A stretch of 64,000 bases of DNA from CAWBVG01 sp963792175 (GCA_963792175.1 CAWBVG010000043.1:1-64000); one strand, 5' to 3'; numbered from the stretch's first letter, positions 53,430 through 63,644 are shown. Numbers and translations are program-made. The notes: generated from the letters alone by a model not told the origin.

Positions 53430-53437
53430 AATATATA
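53430..53437. promoter_or_regulatory. Divergent promoter between fusion gene and TPR gene
   Basis: AATATATACT on the plus strand is TATATT on the minus strand. The minus-strand box ends 7 nt before GTG 53422, and TATACT on the plus strand serves the gene at 53463 with a longer leader. Confidence 0.45.
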
Positions 53438-53462
53438 CTGGTTTTTTTAGGGGGTTTCGAGC

Positions 53463-54416
53463 ATGCGTCAGGGTCTTCATCTAGTTCGAGGCGTGCTGGT
53501 TGCGGCCTGTCTGGCAGCGTTGGCCGGCAGCGCCTTCGCCCAAACCGGCCGCGTCGGCGGCATCGTGAAAGACGAAGCCAGTCAGCCGATCAAGGGCGCG
53601 ACGGTCACCGCCGAAAATCCGGGCGCGTCGCCGAGCAGCTTCACCGCGACGACCGACGACAAAGGGCGGTTCTCGATCATCGGACTGAAGACCGGTCCCT
53701 GGACGTTCACCGCGCAGGCGCCGGGCTTTGCGCCCGAGACGGGCCGCCTGCAGGTCGCGACAATCGGTGCGCCGAATCCGCCGCTCACGTTCACGCTGAA
53801 GAAGGGCGGCGGAGCTGCCGCGGGCGGCGGTGCGCTCGGCGGTATGGCCGCGAAGGATCTGCAGGCCGACCTCGCGGCGGCTGACGCCCTCTTCAACGGT
53901 CAGAAGTGGGACGAATCGATCGCCGCCTATCGCGGCATCATGGCCAAGGCGCCGTCGCTCAGCGTCATCAACCTCCAGATCGCCGCCGCGTACCGGAACA
54001 AGAAGGATTACGACAACGCGATCGCCGCCTACAACGAGCTGCTGAAAGCCGACCCGAAAAACGAGAAGGCGATCGTCGGCGTCGGTATGACGAATCTCGA
54101 AAAGGGCGATTTGAAAGCCGCCGAGGACACGCTGACCAAGGCCGCCGAAGGCACGAGCCCGACGCGCGAAGTGTTCTACAACCTGGGCGAGGTGAAGTTC
54201 GCCAAGGGACAGGCGGACGATGCGGCGAAGTGGTACCAGAAGGCGGTCGATGCCGATGCCACGTGGGGCAAACCTCTTCTGAAGCTGGCGTTCGTGGCGC
54301 TCAACAAAGGCGACAACGCCGGGGCGCTCAAGTTGTCGGAAAAAGTCGTGGCGGTCGATCCGACGTCGCCCGAGGCGGCGGCCGCAAAGCAGCTCATTGA
54401 CCAGCTGAAGAAATAG
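53463..54416 (+). CDS. Secreted TPR protein with N-terminal carboxypeptidase-regulatory-like domain
   Basis: 317 residues. Signal peptide ends near AGSAFAQ. Residues 28-115 form one CarboxypepD_reg sandwich (VGGIVKDEASQPIKGATVTAENPGASPSSFTATTDDKGRFSIIGLKTGPWTFTAQAPGF). A Gly/Ala linker follows, then four or five TPRs (LFNGQKWDESIAAYRGIMAKAPS, YDNAIAAYNELLKADPKNEKAI and others). Frame intact. It is co-directional with the sulfatase-TPR gene after a hairpin repeat. Probably a periplasmic scaffold. Confidence 0.8.
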   Translation: MRQGLHLVRGVLVAACLAALAGSAFAQTGRVGGIVKDEASQPIKGATVTAENPGASPSSFTATTDDKGRFSIIGLKTGPWTFTAQAPGFAPETGRLQVATIGAPNPPLTFTLKKGGGAAAGGGALGGMAAKDLQADLAAADALFNGQKWDESIAAYRGIMAKAPSLSVINLQIAAAYRNKKDYDNAIAAYNELLKADPKNEKAIVGVGMTNLEKGDLKAAEDTLTKAAEGTSPTREVFYNLGEVKFAKGQADDAAKWYQKAVDADATWGKPLLKLAFVALNKGDNAGALKLSEKVVAVDPTSPEAAAAKQLIDQLKK

Positions 54417-54493
54417 GGCATAGGGATTTGGGATTGGGGATTAGGCTGAGCAGCGCGCCGGAACTAATCCCTATTCCCTAAGACCTAATCCCT
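54415..54493. repeat. Hairpin of GGGATTNGG / CCTAATCCC words
   Basis: Left: TAGGGCATAGGGATTTGGGA, TTGGGGATTAGGC; right: CTAATCCCTATTCCCTAAGA, CCTAATCCCT. It begins at the TPR gene stop codon and ends 14 nt before the sulfatase-like gene. Confidence 0.65.
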
Positions 54494-54507
54494 GTCGAGC
54501 AACACCT

Positions 54508-56470
54508 GTGTCCCGTCCCATCCGCTTCACCTTCATCCTCTTTCTGGCGGGACTCTGTACAGCGCTGGCCGCGGTCGGCGGGTGGCGCTACGCGCGCGCG
54601 TCGGCGCCGCTCAGCGGACCGATCATCCTGATTTCCATCGACACGCTGCGCGCCGATCACCTGCCACCCTACGGCTACACCCACGTCAAGACGCCAGCCA
54701 TCGCGGCGCTCGCGGCGGACGGCGTCGTGTTCGAGCGGGCGTACTCGCACTCGCCGCAGACGCTGCCGGCGCACGCCGCGCTGCTGTCAGGAAAGCTGCC
54801 GTCCGAGAACGGCGTGCGCGTGGACGAAGGCGCAGCCGTCAAGCCGGGCGAGCGGCTCTTGCCGCAGATGCTCCGCGATCGCGGCTACACCACGGCCGGC
54901 GTGGTCTCGAGCGCCTTGCTCGGGAAAGACACCGGCATCGGCCAGGGGTTCGAGTTCTTCGAATCGCCTTCGCTCGCTGGATCGCGGGACGGCGACGAAT
55001 CAGAACGAATTGCGGAGCGTTGGCTCGCGTCGCACTCGACCCGCGCCTTCATGTTCCTGCATCTCGACGAGCCGCACGCGCCGTACGAGCCGCCGGACCG
55101 CTTCGCCGAGTTCGCGGCCTACGACGGCGAAATCGCCTACGCTGACGAAATCGTCGGCCGGCTGGTGAAGTATCTGAAGTCGCATCAGCTGTACGACCGC
55201 TCGACGATCGTGCTGCTGTCCGATCACGGCGAGGGCCTCGGCGAGCACGGCGAAGACGAACACGGATTGTTCGTCAACCAGGAAGCGGTTCACGTGCCGC
55301 TGATCATCAAGCAGGAAAGCAACACCAGCCCCGGCCGCCGCGTCAGGGATGTGGTGCAGCACATCGATCTCGTGCCGACGATTCTCGACCTCGTCAAGGC
55401 ACCGCTGCCGTGGGGACTGCGCGGCCGGTCGCTCAAGCCGCTGCTCGAAGGCACCGGCCGGCCGGCGCCGGTGTCGGTGTACTCGGAGTCGCTGTACGGC
55501 CGCGCGCATTTCGGCTGGAGCGCCATCACGGCACTGACCGGCGACCGCACGCCGGCTCCGGTGCGTCGCGGAGCCGATCGAGGACGCGGCGAAAAAGAGC
55601 GAGATCGTCAACAGCTACCGCCGCGCCCTCGCCCTCGCCGCTGATAGCCGATGGCGAGAGGCGATCCCCATTCTGCAGGCGATCCTCCGCCAGGACGTGG
55701 AGATGGCGGAAGTCTGGCGGCTGCTCGGTACCGTGGCGGCGCGGATCGACCGGTACGACGATGTCCTGAACGCGTCCTGGTACTGGATTGGGTTGAAACC
55801 CGAGGATCCCAACGCGTATCTCGCCGCCGCCGCCGCGCTCGTGAAGTTGAAGCGAGTGGACGAGGCACGCGAGCAGGCGGCGGTGGCGCTGACGGTCGCG
55901 TCTGAAAAGGATCGGCGGCCGCGCGCAGCCGCACACGAACTGCTGGCGCGTCTCGCCCTGGCAAAGCACGACGCCGAGGCGGCGCGCGAAGAGGCTGCGC
56001 TGGCGCTGAAGGCCGATCCCGCATTCCCGATGCCGCAGTACGTGGACGCACGCCTGCTGTACGACCAGGGCAATTACGACGAGGCGCTGGCACTGTTCGA
56101 GCGGGCAGCCGCAGCGCTCGAGAAGCCCGGTGCGCCGCCGATCGCCGAGCTGCACTTCTACATGGGGGACATCCTGATCCGCCAGGAGCGGACGGCCGAA
56201 GCGGAAGCTGCGCTCCTCGAAGAACTGCGGGCGTTTCCGCAGAACCTGCGCGCTCGCGGCGCGCTCGCCCTGCTCTACCACGCCGGCGGCCGGTCCGACG
56301 AGGCCTCGGACGCCGTCAGCGACCTGATTCGCGCGATCCCGACGCCTGACGGCTACGCGGCGGCCGCCCGCCTGCTCACAACCTTCGGCGATCGGAAGCA
56401 GGCGGAGACAGTCCGCGCCGAAGGCCGGCGCGTCTTCGCCGAGACCTCGAAGCTCACGCGCGCACGCTGA
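54508..56470 (+). CDS. Sulfatase-like alkaline-phosphatase-fold protein with TPR tail, frameshifted
   Basis: An N-terminal helix (FTFILFLAGLCTALAAVGGW) is followed by the sulfatase fold: IILISIDTLRADHLPPYGY (metal-binding Asp), YSHSPQTLPAHAALLSGKLPSENGVR, VVLLSDHGEGLGEHGEDEHGLFVNQEAVHVPLII (metal Asp/His). The nucleophile region shows HSPQTLPAHA instead of the FGly motif C/S-x-P-x-R, so Thr may be the nucleophile, as in phosphoethanolamine-type transferases. After a break near 55565 the TPR part begins EDAAKKSEIVNSYRRALALAADSRWREAI. The usual ~80-120 residues between these parts (the domain end with ...LYDL...DPGE...) are missing. Confidence 0.75.
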
Positions 56471-56525
56471 TACCCGCCGACGTTTGAACGCAGAGCGCGC
56501 AGAGCTCGCAAAGATTTCTTTACGT

Positions 56526-59403
56526 CTAGAACACCAACCGGAAACCGAGGCGGGCGATGCGGGGATTCATGATCTCCAGCACCTGACCGAACGGCAGCAC
56601 ACCTGTCATCCGCGCGTCGTACTGCCTGCCCAGCACCGTGTCCGAGTTCAGCGCGTTGAAGACATCGAAGTCGATCGCAATCTTCGCGCTGCCAAAGACG
56701 AACTTCTTTTCGAGGCGGGCGTTGAGCAGCGCGACCTGCGGCAGGCGGAAGGTATCGACGGCCGGCGTCAGGAGCACCGTCTTGAGGCCCAGCGGATCGC
56801 CGGTGTCCACGTTGCTGCGAAAGAACGGCTCGGCGTAGCCCGGGCGCGTGAGGAAGCTGCCGGCGACATCGAATCCGAAGGGCAGGTTGAGCATGCCGTC
56901 GATCGCCAGCTGGTACTTCGGCGCCACCATGAAGACGCTGCTCTGTCCCGTGCCATCGGCGAGCTGCACGACTGCACCGCCGTCGACCTGCGGACCGGCG
57001 AACGGCCGCAGCGCTGACGGTGCCGGCGCCTTCGTCGGATCGACAATCGACGCCAGGGGATCGTCGAAGTACTCGCGCCAGCTGTTCGCCGAGAACGCGG
57101 CGTGGGCCATCCAGTGATTGGACAGCCGCTTGGTCACGCCGAGCTCGAAGCCGACGTATCGCTGGTCGTAACCCGTCCGGTTCACCGATTCGAGTCCGCC
57201 GCCGACCGGCACGAACGCCGGCCGGAGCGCAAACAGCGGGACGCTGAACGATCCGCCCTCTGGCAGCGTGCCGGTCAGCGTGCCTGCCGGAGCGTACTGC
57301 GGGGCGCGGACGCCAATCAGCGGCGACCAGAGCTGGTCGAGCATCTTTCGATGCGTGAGCGTGGCGGTCACAGAGACGTTGCCGGGCAGGTCGGCGTCGA
57401 CGCCCGCCGTCCACTCGTGCGTCAGGGGCGCGTGCGTGTCGCCCACGCGGTTCACCGGTGTCGTGCTCGACGGGTTCCTGACATCGAAGCCCGCGCTGCT
57501 CTGGATCCCGCTCGAGAGCGCCAGCTCGCTCGCCTGCGCGACGCCGTCGTTGTTGGCATCGACTGCGTTATAGGCGACGAATGCCGGTTGAATCGGCGAC
57601 GCAAAGGCGGCCTGCGCGCCTGGAAGCTGCGACGCGAACAGCGAATAGCTGCCGCGCGCCGTTACTGGATGCGTGCTGCCGAACGCGTAGGCCACGGCGG
57701 CTCGCGGCGTGAGGTTGGTCCACAGGTAGACGTCGCTCCGCGCCGCGGCGGTCACCGCCGGCAGCAGCGTCTCGAAGCCGGCAACCGCCGGCACCGTCGC
57801 CGCCTTCAGCGACGACGACTGGCGTTCCAGGCGGACGCCGCCGGTGACGGTCAGCCGATCGTACGAGAACGTATCTCTCGCGAAGCCGCTGATATAGCGG
57901 GCATTGGTGTTCTGCTGCACGTCGCGCGACACCTGGGCGATGACGTTGGGATGTCCGTTCCAGATCGTCACGATGTGACTGGCCGGATACGTGGTCAGGT
58001 TGTCGATCGGTGTCTGTCGATACGAGAAGCCGGCTTCAATGGCGTGGTGCCCCGCGATCGCGGTCGTATCGCCCGCGAAGTACCGCTGCGGGCGGGTGGT
58101 CTGGAACTCGTAGAACGAGTTGTGCGCGGCGCCGGTGTCGTCGAGGTAGTAGTCCGTCGTCAGGCCGCCCGCCGGCGTCATCGTGAAGGCGTCGGTGATG
58201 TAGGCACCGCGCGCCGTCGCGACCCACCTGGGACCGAAGATGAAACGCCCTTCGCCTTTGTAGTACCGGGCAGGATCCGCGACGTTCCACGCCGACTCCG
58301 CGGTGCGCAACACGCCGGCGCCGCGGCCGTTTTCCGTGCGGGCGTCCTCGAAGAACGTGAAGTTGCCACGAATCGTGTCCGTCAGGATGCCGTCGGCCTT
58401 CAGCGCATAGTTGTGCGCCTGCACCTGGTCGGTCAGATCGTTGAACGTGAGCGCGGTCGACGTTGGTCTTGTTGACCGTCCCCCACACCCAGACGTGGTT
58501 TTCAAGGAGCGGCCCGCCCAGATCGAATCCGTACTCGGTGTAGGTGTCGATGCGATTGGAATTGCCGGTCGGCGAGCCCAGCGCCAGCGCGAGTTCGTCG
58601 GAGATATTGACGGTCTGCAGATGGTCGTCTTCGAAGTAGAAGCGGCCGCCGCCGTGCGGCTGGGTGCCGCCGCTCTTGAGCACGACCTGCGCCTGCACGC
58701 CGGGGGTCGCGTTGCGGACGTCCGCGCCGCCGGTCGTCACGGCGAATTCGGCGGGACTGTCGACGTCGTAGAAGAATGGCGACGTGCCGGGACTGCCCAT
58801 GTCCGTCACCGGTACGCCGTCGAGCGACCACGCGTTGTCACTCGGCGGTGCGCCCTTCGCGATGAACAGCGACTGGTGCCCGGATTCCGCCGAGCCGACG
58901 TTGACGCGATCCGTGAAGACCGTCGCCACGGTCGGCAGCCAGGTCCAGAGGTCGCGCGAATGGGGAATATCCTGGAACTGCAGCGGCTTCAGCCTGGTCG
59001 TGATCGTCGCACGCCCGGCGTCGACCATGACGGATGCCGCCGGCGGCGTCGCTTCCAGGGGAGTGGCGGGCGGCCGCATCGTCACGGCCACGGTCGTCGC
59101 CGCGCCGGCCACCACCGGGACGTCGGCCGTCGTCGTCGTCGCGAACCCTGTCAGCGTTGCGGTGATCACGTACGACTGAACGGGGAGGTTGAGGAAGTGC
59201 GCCTCGCCTCCGTCGTCAGAGGTCTGCACCGCATCGTAAGGCGCGCTGATCGTGACCGTGACGCCGGGCAAGGCGCGGCCCGTCGTATCCTTCACGATGA
59301 CGTCGATCCGGCCGAGAAAGATCTGGCCCGACGCCCGCGGGACCCCGCCGCACAGCACCAGCGCCAGCACGAGCGCGGCGCGCTTTCCGATCGAACTGCC
59401 CAT
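56526..59403 (-). CDS. TonB-dependent receptor-like protein with N-terminal regulatory domain, one frameshift
   Basis: About 955 residues. Signal peptide MGSSIGKRAALVLALVLCGG. CarboxypepD_reg domain: IDVIVKDTTGRALPGVTVTISAPYDAVQTSDDGGEAHFLNLPVQSYVITATLTGFA. Plug: HSRDLWTWLPTVATVFTDRVNVGSAESGHQSLFIAKGAPPSDNAWSLDGVPVTDMG. Barrel pieces end in QVLEIMNPRIARLGFRLVF (C-terminal aromatic). Break near 58455 (extra C after G in the coding strand). These receptors import or sense large substrates; no TonB box seen. ATG 59403 chosen for the signal peptide; frame open to 59430. Confidence 0.83.
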
Positions 59404-59455
59404 CCGTCGACGCCTCCAGCCCCCCATCATAGCCCGCGGCCGGGGGTCGCAGGGG

Positions 59456-60208
59456 TCAGCGTCTGGATGACGCTTTCTTGAGGTCCTCTTTGAACTGGGG
59501 ATTCACGCGGAGTCCGCTCTTCTCGGCGAGCTTCATTTCGCGGTCCGCGTCGTCGAGGCGACCCGCCTGCAGATAGACCACCGCGAGATTGTTGTGCGCC
59601 TCGCCCAGCTTCGGGTCGGCGGTCACCGCCGCCTGCCACTGCTCGGTCGCCCCTTCGGTGTTCCCACCGCGAAACAGCGCGCTGCCGAGCGCCAGCAGGA
59701 CGGCCGCGGGCGGTTGATAGGGACCTTCGAGCGTCGTTTTCTGCCGTTCGAGATCGCGGAGGCGTCCTTCGGCCTGAACCGCGCGGAGGCCCTGGCCAGC
59801 CTGGGTGAGGCTGCGGATCGTCTCGCGCAGCTCACGCATCTCGTCGTCGCGCTGCTGTTCGACCTCGAACCGATGAGTCACCTGAAGGCCATGGAGCGCC
59901 CGGAATGCCTCGAGGCACCCGCTGTACGACTTGACCGCGCTCGCGTATCGCCGCAACGCCATGTACGCCTGCCCCGCGCCGTAGTGCGCCCGCGTCAACA
60001 GGGGATCTTTGGCAAGGGCTCGGGAGAACTGCTCCGCCGCCTTCTCGAACTCCTCGCGCGACATCAGCTCCATGCCGATGCGATAGACCTGGAGCGCTTC
60101 CCGGCGATTCCGTTCAGTCGCGAGCTGGGGGCCGGCGTCGGCGATTCCGGCGTTGACGAGCGTTGTGAAGGCTAACGACGACACGACTACGGCTGCGCGG
60201 CGGATCAT
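59456..60208 (-). CDS. Secreted TPR protein
   Basis: About 250 residues. Signal peptide (MIRRAAVVVSSLAFTTLVNAGIADA). TPR helices: YRIGMELMSREEFEKAAEQFSRALAKDPLLTRAHYGAGQAYMALRRYASAVKSYSGCLEAF, and near the end GNTEGATEQWQAAVTADPKLGEAHNNLAVVYLQAGRLDDADREMKLAEKSGL. Between is a charged coiled coil (QQRDDEMRELRETIRSLTQ). ATG 60208 has RBS GGAGG 6 nt upstream. Frames beyond this are encoded by a repeat. Ends 52 nt before the receptor gene start, on the same strand. Confidence 0.8.
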   Translation of the reverse strand: MIRRAAVVVSSLAFTTLVNAGIADAGPQLATERNRREALQVYRIGMELMSREEFEKAAEQFSRALAKDPLLTRAHYGAGQAYMALRRYASAVKSYSGCLEAFRALHGLQVTHRFEVEQQRDDEMRELRETIRSLTQAGQGLRAVQAEGRLRDLERQKTTLEGPYQPPAAVLLALGSALFRGGNTEGATEQWQAAVTADPKLGEAHNNLAVVYLQAGRLDDADREMKLAEKSGLRVNPQFKEDLKKASSRR

Positions 60209-60223
60209 CGGCATCCTCCAGAC

Positions 60224-60268
60224 GTCCGCCTTCGCTCCGTCGCCGTCCATCGAGCTTCGGCGAGACAG
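60224..60268. repeat. REP element (GTCCGCCTTCGCTC...GAGCTTCGGCGAGACA)
   Basis: GTCCGCCTTCGCTC and GAGCTTCGGCGAGACA are imperfect inverted arms. Same words as at 43982. It lies just upstream of the TPR gene, so an in-frame upstream start would translate it. Confidence 0.65.
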
Positions 60269-60300
60269 GTGGTGCAGCTCTTGCGGGCTGCCCGGACTGC

Positions 60301-60330
60301 AAAAAAAAGGGGGCCACGAATGTGGCCCCC
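60301..60330 (-). terminator. Rho-independent terminator of the second TonB receptor gene
   Basis: On the minus strand GGGGGCCAC-ATTC-GTGGCCCCC (9-bp stem) is followed by eight T (60308-60301). It follows the gene at 60402 by about 70 nt. This is the clearest intrinsic terminator in the window. Confidence 0.9.
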
Positions 60331-60379
60331 AGATAGTAGCGCAGTCCAGCTGAACTGCAAGGACGAAAAACGGAGTAGC

Positions 60380-60397
60380 GCAGCCCTTCAGGGCTGC
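60380..60397. repeat. GCAGCCCTTCAGGGCTGC palindrome, second copy
   Basis: Identical to 42053-42070. It stands between the terminator and the stop codon of the receptor gene. Confidence 0.7.
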
Positions 60398-60401
60398 CCG
60401 A

Positions 60402-63398
60402 TCAGAACGACAGCCTCACGCCGACGCGCGCCTGTCGCGGCGTCTGAAACTGCGGCGGATTGCCCGCAAACACGCTCGACGTGGCCAGGCCGGCATTCGG
60501 ATTCGCGCCAGCGCCGAACGTCAGCTCGGTGAAGTTGTCGTAATCGAGGACCGTCTGCTGGTTGAACAGGTTGAAGATGTCAGCCATCAGCGACACCTTG
60601 CGAGACCCTCCGAACTTGAAGTCGTAGGCCGCCTGGAAGTCCAGCTGACTCTGGAACGGCGTTCGGGTCTTGAAGCCGTCGACGGTCTGGATGCCCGATC
60701 CTCGCGCCGCGACCGGGATTTCGCCGCCGTTCGAGTAGTTCGGATTCGGCGCCAGCGGCGTCAGCGGTTTGCCCGACGACGCGTTGAAACCGAGGCCCAG
60801 GTTCAGTCCAAACGGGAAGGCGTAGTTGCCGAACAGTTTTCCCTGATGCGGGCGATCGAGCGGCAGAATCCCGTTCGCGGCGCCGAGGAAGCGAATGTCG
60901 CCGGAGGCCGCGCCGCCGCCGTAGTACGGCACGTAGGTCGGATCGTTGGTCGGGAAGTCGTAGAGCGACGAGATGCCCGGATCCGATTGACCGTTGTCGT
61001 CCCGATAGAACCCCTCGAAGTTCCCGCGCAGGCGCGAGTACCGGTACGACGCCATCGCCGACCAGTTGTTCGACATCCGCCGGTTCACCGTGAACTCGAC
61101 CGCGTCGTACTTGTGGACCGGGTCGTCGAACTTCACGCTGCTGAACTGCGGAGCGACCGCGAGCAGAGCCGGATTGATCGGTGTCGCGCTCGTTGGATTC
61201 GTCAGAATGTATTCCACACTTCCGCAAGCGGCCGACGTCGCCGACGAGAACTCGTACGCCACCATCGGACAATTCGCGACGTCCTCGAGGACGCGCGGAA
61301 TCCGCTTGTTGATGTAGCGCACACCGACTGTGGTGTTCGCCATCACTTCGCGCTCGATGCCGACCACGAACTCGCGAACATACGACAGCTTCGCGTTGGG
61401 ATCGATCGTGTCGGCGCCGACGCCGGCAGTCAGATAGTGGTTGGTGACGCCTCCGGCCGCCGTGCCGTTGGGAATCGGGCGGGTCAGGTTGGCGTCGAAG
61501 TAGTCGGCGCGCGACATGCCGTCATCGGCCGAGAGCGCCCGCGCCGCCAGGTCGTTCGGAATGCGCGAATAGAAGATGCCGAAGTTCCCGAACGCTTTCG
61601 TCTTGCCGTCGCCCGTCAGGTCGTAGGTCGCACCCAGACGCGGCGCCCAGTTGTTCTTCAACTGGAAGTCCGTGATGATCGACCCGGCCATCTTCTCCTG
61701 CTCGTAACGGATGCCCGGATTGATCGTCAGGCGATCGAGCCGCCACGAGTCTTGCGCGAAGAACGTGGCGTATTTCTGGGTCGTGGTCCGTGCGCTGTTG
61801 AAGTTCGCGCGCGTCACCCGGTAGATCTTCCCGAACGTCGGATCGGCGATGACGTCGATGCTCGCGCCGGTCGCGGTCTGGCGGCCATCTGGAGCCGTGA
61901 AGGTCGGGCCGGTGCGCTGGTTGATGTTGCTGTAGGTGACGTCGTCGAACTGGACACCGTACTTCACCTGATGGTTGCCGATGACATTCGTCAGCTTCCC
62001 CGAGAACTGGTTGTTCAGGCTGTGGTTGCCGGCTTCATAGAACCCGATGCCGCCGGAAATGGCGTTCGGGGTCACCGTGCGATCGGTCACGCGCCAGGTG
62101 TTGACCGATGGAACTTCGTTGATGTCGTTCAGCGCGCGCGCCCAGAATCCCTCGACCAGGAAGTTGTTGGACAGGACACCGTCGTAGCGGACGGTCTGAT
62201 TGTGGCCGCCGTAGGTGAGCGAGCTGAAGCTGGACGTGTCTTTGTTGAGCAGCGCGCTCCCGCGCTGCGGCCCGTTTTCGCCCTTCGACGGGTCGCCGAA
62301 GAACGAGGCGTCGAACCGGTGCGAGTTACTCAACTGATACGTGGCCTTTGCCGAGTACAGACGTCGTCCGCCGATTCCGGTCGAGTCCGTCCGGATACGT
62401 GCTGAGGAGCGGGAAGTCCGCGGGGGCACGAGCGACGTCCGGGTTTCCCACGACGGGTCGATCGCTCCGAAGAAGAACAGCCGGTTCTTGATGATCGGAC
62501 CGCCAGCCTCGCCGCCGACATCGCTGACCTGCGTCGATTTGGTGTTGATGGTGCCGTTCGGCGATGTGATCTGCGTCCACTCGCCTTCGATCTTCGACGG
62601 TCGCGCGTAGCCAAACACCGACCCGTGCATCGCGTTGGTGCCGCTCTTGGTCAGCACGTTGACCACGCCGCCGGTGGCCTGGCCGTACTCGGCCTCGTAG
62701 CCGCCGGTCTTCACCTGGACTTCTTTCACGAAATCGAACGGCGTCGCGTTGCCGAGCGACCCGAACACGATCGAGTAGGAGCCGAGTGCGCCATACCCCT
62801 GGTTCGTGACGTTGACGCCGTCGATGACGTACTGATTCTCCAGGCCGCTCGCGCCGGAAATCGACGGGTTCGCGGACCCGACACTGCCGCCCGTGCTGAC
62901 GCCTGGCGCCATGTACAGCGTGTCGCTGACTCGCCGGCCAACCGGAACGCGATTGATCATTTCGGCGTCGAGGACCGCTCCGGTCGTGGTCGACGTCGTG
63001 TCGACAATCGGCGACGCGCCGGTCACTTGCACGGTCTCAGTCAGGCCGCCGACCTCCATCTTCAACGACAGATCGACGTTCTGCCCGAGACTGACCGTCA
63101 CGTTCGGCTGCTCGACCGCCTTGAACCCGGCGAGCTCCGCGCGAACGACGTAGGCGCCGGGTGTCAGAAATGGGACACTGAATCGGCCCTCGGCGTCGGT
63201 CACGACCGTTTTCGCACCCTGCGGTCCTGTTACGGTGACGGTCACGCCCGGCACCGCCAACCCTTGTGCGTCGGCGATGCGCCCGGCGATCGCACCGGTG
63301 GTCCCCTGTGCGAACGCGGTCATCGTCCAGGCGAACGCTGCCACGAAAATGAAAAAGAAGAATGCCGATATACCGAACCTTCGATTACTCCCTGTCAT
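60402..63398 (-). CDS. TonB-dependent receptor with N-terminal carboxypeptidase-regulatory domain
   Basis: 998 residues, full-length. Signal peptide (GISAFFFFIFVAAFAWTMTAFA), then TGAIAGRIADAQGLAVPGVTVTVTGPQGAKTVVTDAEGRFSVPFLTPGAYVVRAELAGFK (CarboxypepD_reg). Plug: VPVGRRVSDTLYMAPGVSTGG...NPSISGASGLENQYVIDGVNVTNQGYG. Barrel: FVKEVQVKTGGYEAEYGQATGGVVNVLTKSGTNAMHGSVFGY...LFNQQTVLDYDN, ending QTPRQARVGVRLSF. AGGAG RBS. Residues near 330 (TSRSSARIRTDSTGIGG) look wrong; another frame over 62365-62435 reads PADFPLLSTYPDGLDRNRRT, so two compensating indels are likely. Outer-membrane uptake, substrate unknown. Confidence 0.9.
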   Translation of the reverse strand: MTGSNRRFGISAFFFFIFVAAFAWTMTAFAQGTTGAIAGRIADAQGLAVPGVTVTVTGPQGAKTVVTDAEGRFSVPFLTPGAYVVRAELAGFKAVEQPNVTVSLGQNVDLSLKMEVGGLTETVQVTGASPIVDTTSTTTGAVLDAEMINRVPVGRRVSDTLYMAPGVSTGGSVGSANPSISGASGLENQYVIDGVNVTNQGYGALGSYSIVFGSLGNATPFDFVKEVQVKTGGYEAEYGQATGGVVNVLTKSGTNAMHGSVFGYARPSKIEGEWTQITSPNGTINTKSTQVSDVGGEAGGPIIKNRLFFFGAIDPSWETRTSLVPPRTSRSSARIRTDSTGIGGRRLYSAKATYQLSNSHRFDASFFGDPSKGENGPQRGSALLNKDTSSFSSLTYGGHNQTVRYDGVLSNNFLVEGFWARALNDINEVPSVNTWRVTDRTVTPNAISGGIGFYEAGNHSLNNQFSGKLTNVIGNHQVKYGVQFDDVTYSNINQRTGPTFTAPDGRQTATGASIDVIADPTFGKIYRVTRANFNSARTTTQKYATFFAQDSWRLDRLTINPGIRYEQEKMAGSIITDFQLKNNWAPRLGATYDLTGDGKTKAFGNFGIFYSRIPNDLAARALSADDGMSRADYFDANLTRPIPNGTAAGGVTNHYLTAGVGADTIDPNAKLSYVREFVVGIEREVMANTTVGVRYINKRIPRVLEDVANCPMVAYEFSSATSAACGSVEYILTNPTSATPINPALLAVAPQFSSVKFDDPVHKYDAVEFTVNRRMSNNWSAMASYRYSRLRGNFEGFYRDDNGQSDPGISSLYDFPTNDPTYVPYYGGGAASGDIRFLGAANGILPLDRPHQGKLFGNYAFPFGLNLGLGFNASSGKPLTPLAPNPNYSNGGEIPVAARGSGIQTVDGFKTRTPFQSQLDFQAAYDFKFGGSRKVSLMADIFNLFNQQTVLDYDNFTELTFGAGANPNAGLATSSVFAGNPPQFQTPRQARVGVRLSF

Positions 63399-63644
63399 GT
63401 GGTCACGCTCCTACGCGTTTCTCGTATCATTTGGGAAACGCTTTGACTCATCCTTGCACCGAGCTACTCAGTGACACCAAAATGTTGGAGCCACCTTCCG
63501 ATGATATCTCGCGAGACTTTTGTCAACTCGTTTGAGTACAAGCGATCCCGGTTCCGTTTAAGCGAGAATCCAAATTTCAAGATGGATCGACCGGAAATGG
63601 TCCCGCTTAGGCGTGCGCAAATACTCGAGCTTGCGATGATTCTT

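Noticed and set aside
60846..62405. Plus-strand 519-codon frame inside the TonB receptor
   Set aside because: Shadow frame rich in Arg/Val/Asp; the receptor frame is supported by plug and barrel motifs and a terminator.
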